From Phaffia rhodozyma (lineage: Eukaryota; Basidiomycota; Tremellomycetes; Cystofilobasidiales; Mrakiaceae), in the NCBI GenBank assembly GCA_014706385.1, contig JACGZH010000005.1, positions 992,001 through 1,056,000 on the forward strand: 64,000 nt of DNA, given 5' to 3'. Within the stretch, counting starts at the first letter, position 1. Every line of letters starts with the position of its first letter. The position numbers and the translations under genes are program-made. This document shows positions 60,488 through 64,000 of this stretch, in pieces. The notes under the pieces are model-generated. The model was not told the DNA's origin. It worked only from the letters and a program-made list of their open reading frames with translations, and made no database searches.

Positions 60488-62541
60488 ATGTTTACCAGTG
60501 ATCTTGATCGGTGCGTCTTGCTGTAAGCTTTCTGTTCGATGATTTTAAATGGCGTCTAACAATCAATTGTTCTGAAACTCTTGGGGATGTACCCTTGTGA
60601 TTATGAGTTTCTAGACAGATCGAGCAGCTCAAGAGATGCGAACCAATATCAGAGGAAGAGGTCAAGGTGCTTTGCTCGAAGGCTAGAGAGATCTTAATAG
60701 AGGAAGGCAACGTTCAGTATGTCGATAGTCCTGTTACGGTAAGCTCTCGTCTTTCTTACAATCAACCTTTTGCCTGCCTCATGCGGTGTGTGTCGGCTGG
60801 ATGGGCGGGAACGGACATGTGTGAACCAGAGAAGGAACCGTGTTCGTCCTTATGGAGCAACGAAGTTGGAGCCGAAGGATAGTGTCTGAAGGACACACGA
60901 CAAGATTGCATCTACACTATTGATCATGACCATCATATTCTCGACCTGTAACACCCCGTACTGAACCTTTACCATTTCTTCTGAATGTAACATGACTCTG
61001 ATCCGCATTTTAGATATGTGGAGACATCCATGGCCAATTCTTCGACCTGATAGAACTCTTTCGAGTAGGCGGCGAACCGCCACAAACATCCTACTTATTC
61101 ATGGTTCGTCCTCCAGCTGTCCTCTGCCCTTGACCAACTAAACCTTGTTGACGCCTTGTGTTCTCCGCATGTCAACAACACAGGGTGATTTTGTCGACCG
61201 AGGGTTCTACTCTGTCGAAACTTTCCTACTCCTACTCCTTTATAAAGTCCGATATCCGGATCGAATCACGCTCATCCGAGGAAATCATGAATCCCGGCAG
61301 ATCACGCAGGTCTATGGTTTCTACGATGAATGTCAGCGAAAATTTGGGAGCGTGAATGTGTGGAGGTATTGCTGCGATGTGTTTGATTATCTTTGTCTAG
61401 GCGCGGTAGTAGATGGAAGGGTGTTCTGTGTGCATGGAGGGTTGAGTCCGAGTGTGGTAACATTAGATCAGGTTAGTTTCCTCTTCTCTATAGTGACCAA
61501 TCCATTTGATTCTTGGGAAACGGATACAGGGTTGGAGAAGCGAGAGAATCAAGAGGGTTTGAAATTGTGGATGTGTGTGCGGGAATTAGTCGCTGTGCAG
61601 GTGTAAGGGTTAGGAAAAGACTGGAAGACCACGCAAACTTAAAAGTCACCAAGCGCGAATCGACATCTCTACCCTTCGAGACTAGCATTCTAGACCTCCC
61701 AGCTTGCTGAAGTATTGCACTCGCAGACAATTCTGATCACTCAATAACTGCTTTGTGTTTGCAACTTTCCAGATTCGACTGATAGATAGAAAACAGGAAG
61801 TTCCTCATGATGGAGCGATGTGTGACCTGTTATGGTCCGACCCTGATGGTTTGTCCGCATCTTCTCTGATACTCTCTTGAAATCCTACTGGGAATCGAGA
61901 TATCACTTCAAACAACTCATACTGACTTCTTTGACTATGTAGATATCGAAGCATGGGGTGTTTCTCCAAGGGGAGCAGGCTTCTTGTTCGGTGGTTAGTG
62001 TCGGACCATGCTTTTCTTTCGATCAACTCTTTCTTTTCTTTCGAGGCTCATACTCTCTTCGATACTCGCAATCATTACAGCCGATATCGTCTCACAGTTC
62101 AACAGAGCAAACGATATAGACCTGGTTGCACGAGCACATCAACTCGTGATGGAAGGTTACAAGATGATGTTTGATAAACAAATTGTGACCGTTTGGTCAG
62201 GTGTGTCTTTCTTCTCTTTTTTCGAATCAGGAACGAAATGGCCTGACACTCTCGGTTCGATTCTGATATCCTCGCAGCACCAAATTACTGTTATCGATGT
62301 GGAAACGTAGCATCGATACTAGAACTTAATGAGAATCTGAACCAATCGTATAAAGTATTCGAGGCGGCCCCTCAGGATGCGAAAGGAATACCGGCAAAAA
62401 GACCGTTACCCGAGTACTGTTCGTTTTCTTTTCTTTTTCTTCTGGCGCCGGTCACTGTCAACACGTACTGACGATAGATGCTTCTGCTCCGTCTGCGTGT
62501 TATGTTCTCAATGGTTTTGAACGAATGTCATAGTCTTATAA
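60488..62541 (+). CDS. PPH3: Serine/threonine phosphatase 4 catalytic subunit
   Basis: Catalytic subunit of PP4 (Pph3), acting in DNA-damage checkpoint recovery with regulatory subunits Psy2/Psy4. Nine exons (60488-60510, 60615-60738, 61014-61103, 61184-61471, 61773-61848, 61943-61993, 62081-62200, 62278-62418, 62534-62541) splice in frame to 306 residues; human PPP4C has 307. Motifs: [16 protein letters not shown] start, [76 protein letters not shown] and [12 protein letters not shown]. The FYSVETF...YPDRI wording and the C-terminal PEYFL point to PP4 over PP2A or PP6. The last exon is only 8 nt (TC TTA TAA) and restores the YFL end that is carboxymethylated in this family. Without it the frame would end in unrelated residues. 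Confidence 0.93.
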
Positions 62542-62765
62542 TGAATATAATAATTATGATGCCAATAAACAGAAATCTTTGAATTGGCTGGGGATAAAAG
62601 GCATAGAGGCGAGGGAGAAGGGACGCAAGACAAGGCGTAGGGTTGTTCTATCAAAGCCTAATCTGAGTGTCACATTGGGGGGCTTAACCTCGTCCAATGA
62701 AAGGCATGTTGGTAGCCCTGTATTTGTCACACAACCAACCGAAAAGAATTTAATGTCAACAAGTT

Positions 62766-64000
62766 CTATACCATCGTGATGATTTCTTGAAAGGAAAGAA
62801 CAGAGAAGTCGATAGAGTGGGAAGTAACGAACATGATGGTCATGTTAGCAACGTTCGTTCCCAACGGTAAACTAGCCATGTAGACGACAGCGTTTGCGAC
62901 TTGGTCAACTGGGAACGCAGGCTCCACGAGCTGATGACCTGATGCTTGAATCTTGATGTGAAAATAAAGATAAGATTGGGATAAATCAATGAAGTGAGAA
63001 ATAATCAGTCCGTCAGTCTCTCTTGTCTGGGCGTGAAGGATGATTGAGAGCAGAAGGACAACGAACCTTGGGTGCATTGGTGTTACCAAGGGAAGTCACT
63101 GCATTTCCAATATCGATCTGAGAACAGGCGATGTTGAACGGTCGTCCATCAAGCTGCGTGCATTTGGTCAAACCAAGAATAGCGTGTTTTGACATTGTGT
63201 AAGGAGCAGAGTCTAGGGAGAGAAAAGGGATTGGGTTTGAATTTGAATTTGACGACTTTATTGAAAGATAGAGATTGGAAGAGCACGTACCAGGTCGAGG
63301 GGCGTAAGCAGATATTGATCCATTGTCTGATCGAGAGATGAATAAGAATTAGGCTCGGTCTCAAAGATGGCATCTTCGTCGAATCGACTGTCAATGGATG
63401 GAAGGGTACGCACTGATGATTCGGCCGCCTTGAGGACTCTGAGCCTTCATCTGTCGGACAGCTTCTTGTGTCATCATGAAGGCTCCTCGGACGTTAAGCG
63501 CAAAGACCTTATCGAATTCTGATAGGGGAAGATCTTCTATAATGTGCTTGCTGCTATCACATCCGGCGTTCTGAATAAATGCAAAGAATTTCGGGATCAG
63601 AATCTTTGATTTTGAGTTGGAAGAAGATAAGCAAGAGGTGAGCGTACGTTGAAGATTGCATCCACTCGACCTAGAGCACCGAATGTTTCCAACCAGCAGC
63701 TCTTATTAGTTGTTATGGTCTCTCTAAGACAAAACACACACACATGCACGCATACGTGAAAGAAAGATGTAAATACATACCAAAAGCTTCTACGCTCTTC
63801 TTGAAAACCAATTTGACTCCCTCCTCAGACGACACGTCGGCCGCTACAATTACTGATTTCTCGGGGCATGATTCTTTCGTGACCTCTAATTCTTCCTGAC
63901 GTCTTCCAACTAGGACAACTTGGAATCCTGCTTTGGAGAGCGCGATGGATGTAGCTCTGCCGATACCTATATTTCGTGAGTGGAAAACGGAGAATGGATA
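62766..64000 (-). CDS. Short-chain dehydrogenase/reductase, cut by the right edge
   Basis: Classical SDR missing its N-terminus beyond 64000. Readable blocks from the right are [23 protein letters not shown] (after the nucleotide-binding glycines), [27 protein letters not shown] (the NNAG motif), [24 protein letters not shown], a serine-containing [28 protein letters not shown] with the catalytic Ser-Tyr-x3-Lys set (YTMSK), [12 protein letters not shown], and the C-terminal [27 protein letters not shown]. Each block sits in its own short exon. The C-terminus is either the read-through stop at 62766 or, if a GTTCGT intron is removed, a stop near 62757. Substrate unknown. Convergent with PP4 (about 225 bp). 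Confidence 0.88.

Noticed and set aside
1..64000. tRNA, rRNA, CRISPR array or transposon
   Set aside because: I looked for T-arm (GGTTCGAATC-like) motifs in the gaps, regular spaced repeats, reverse-transcriptase or transposase motifs and terminal repeats, and saw none. A tRNAscan-SE and RepeatMasker run would settle this.
1..64000. A dedicated multi-gene system or biosynthetic cluster
   Set aside because: Neighbouring genes belong to unrelated housekeeping processes with alternating strands; nothing suggests co-transfer or a shared pathway.

Overview
The window is nuclear DNA from a fungus, most likely a basidiomycete yeast. Nearly every gene is broken by several short GT-AG introns (many near 60-110 nt, with CTAAC/CTGAC-like branch sites), exons are often under 100 nt, and genes are close together on both strands. 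The gene content is fungal: a Dsc2-like rhomboid, Mdm31, Avo2, flavocytochrome b2 and a Hap3-type CCAAT factor. The very high intron density and a base composition that looks just under 50% GC fit Tremellomycetes, possibly a Cystofilobasidiales (Phaffia-like) species. The species guess is inference; no rRNA or marker gene is present to test it.

I recognise 26 protein-coding genes, two of them cut by the window edges. From left to right: LARP-type La-motif protein (5' end only, -), sideroflexin (+), cyclophilin H (-) divergent with ribosomal protein S26 (+), AVO2-like TORC2 ankyrin protein (+), a multi-pass TRIC-like membrane protein (-), prefoldin subunit 2 (-) divergent with VPS15 (+), COA3 (-) divergent with ARL2 (+), a class-3 (diacylglycerol-type) lipase (-), twinfilin (-) divergent with MDM31 (+), haspin kinase (-), flavocytochrome b2 (-) divergent with a DSC2-like rhomboid/UBA protein (+), DENND6-type DENN protein (+), ALG10 glucosyltransferase (-), NF-YB/HAP3 (+), an atypical SDR reductase (+), NAR1 (-) divergent with a membrane-anchored FSFG nucleoporin (+), lipoate-protein ligase (-) divergent with a DUF1771-Smr protein (+), PP4 catalytic subunit (+), and a short-chain dehydrogenase cut by the right edge (-).

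These are mostly single-copy housekeeping genes and do not form a pathway cluster. Several fall into loose themes. Mitochondrial biogenesis: COA3, MDM31, lipoate ligase, sideroflexin, cyt b2. Membrane traffic and lipid signalling: VPS15, ARL2, DENND6, the lipase, DSC2. Signalling: AVO2, PP4, haspin. I see no mobile element, CRISPR array, rRNA or tRNA. I also see no convincing new multi-gene system.

The most unusual points are single-gene oddities: a VPS15 gene that stops after the HEAT repeats and lacks the WD40 half; a POM121-like transmembrane FG nucleoporin; a fungal TRIC-like channel candidate; a C-terminal CaaX-like box on an Smr-domain protein; and very small last exons (8 nt in PP4, 17 nt in cyclophilin H) that carry the conserved C-termini. 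Splice sites were assigned by eye from reading frame and homology. Gene ends marked uncertain should be checked against RNA-seq.
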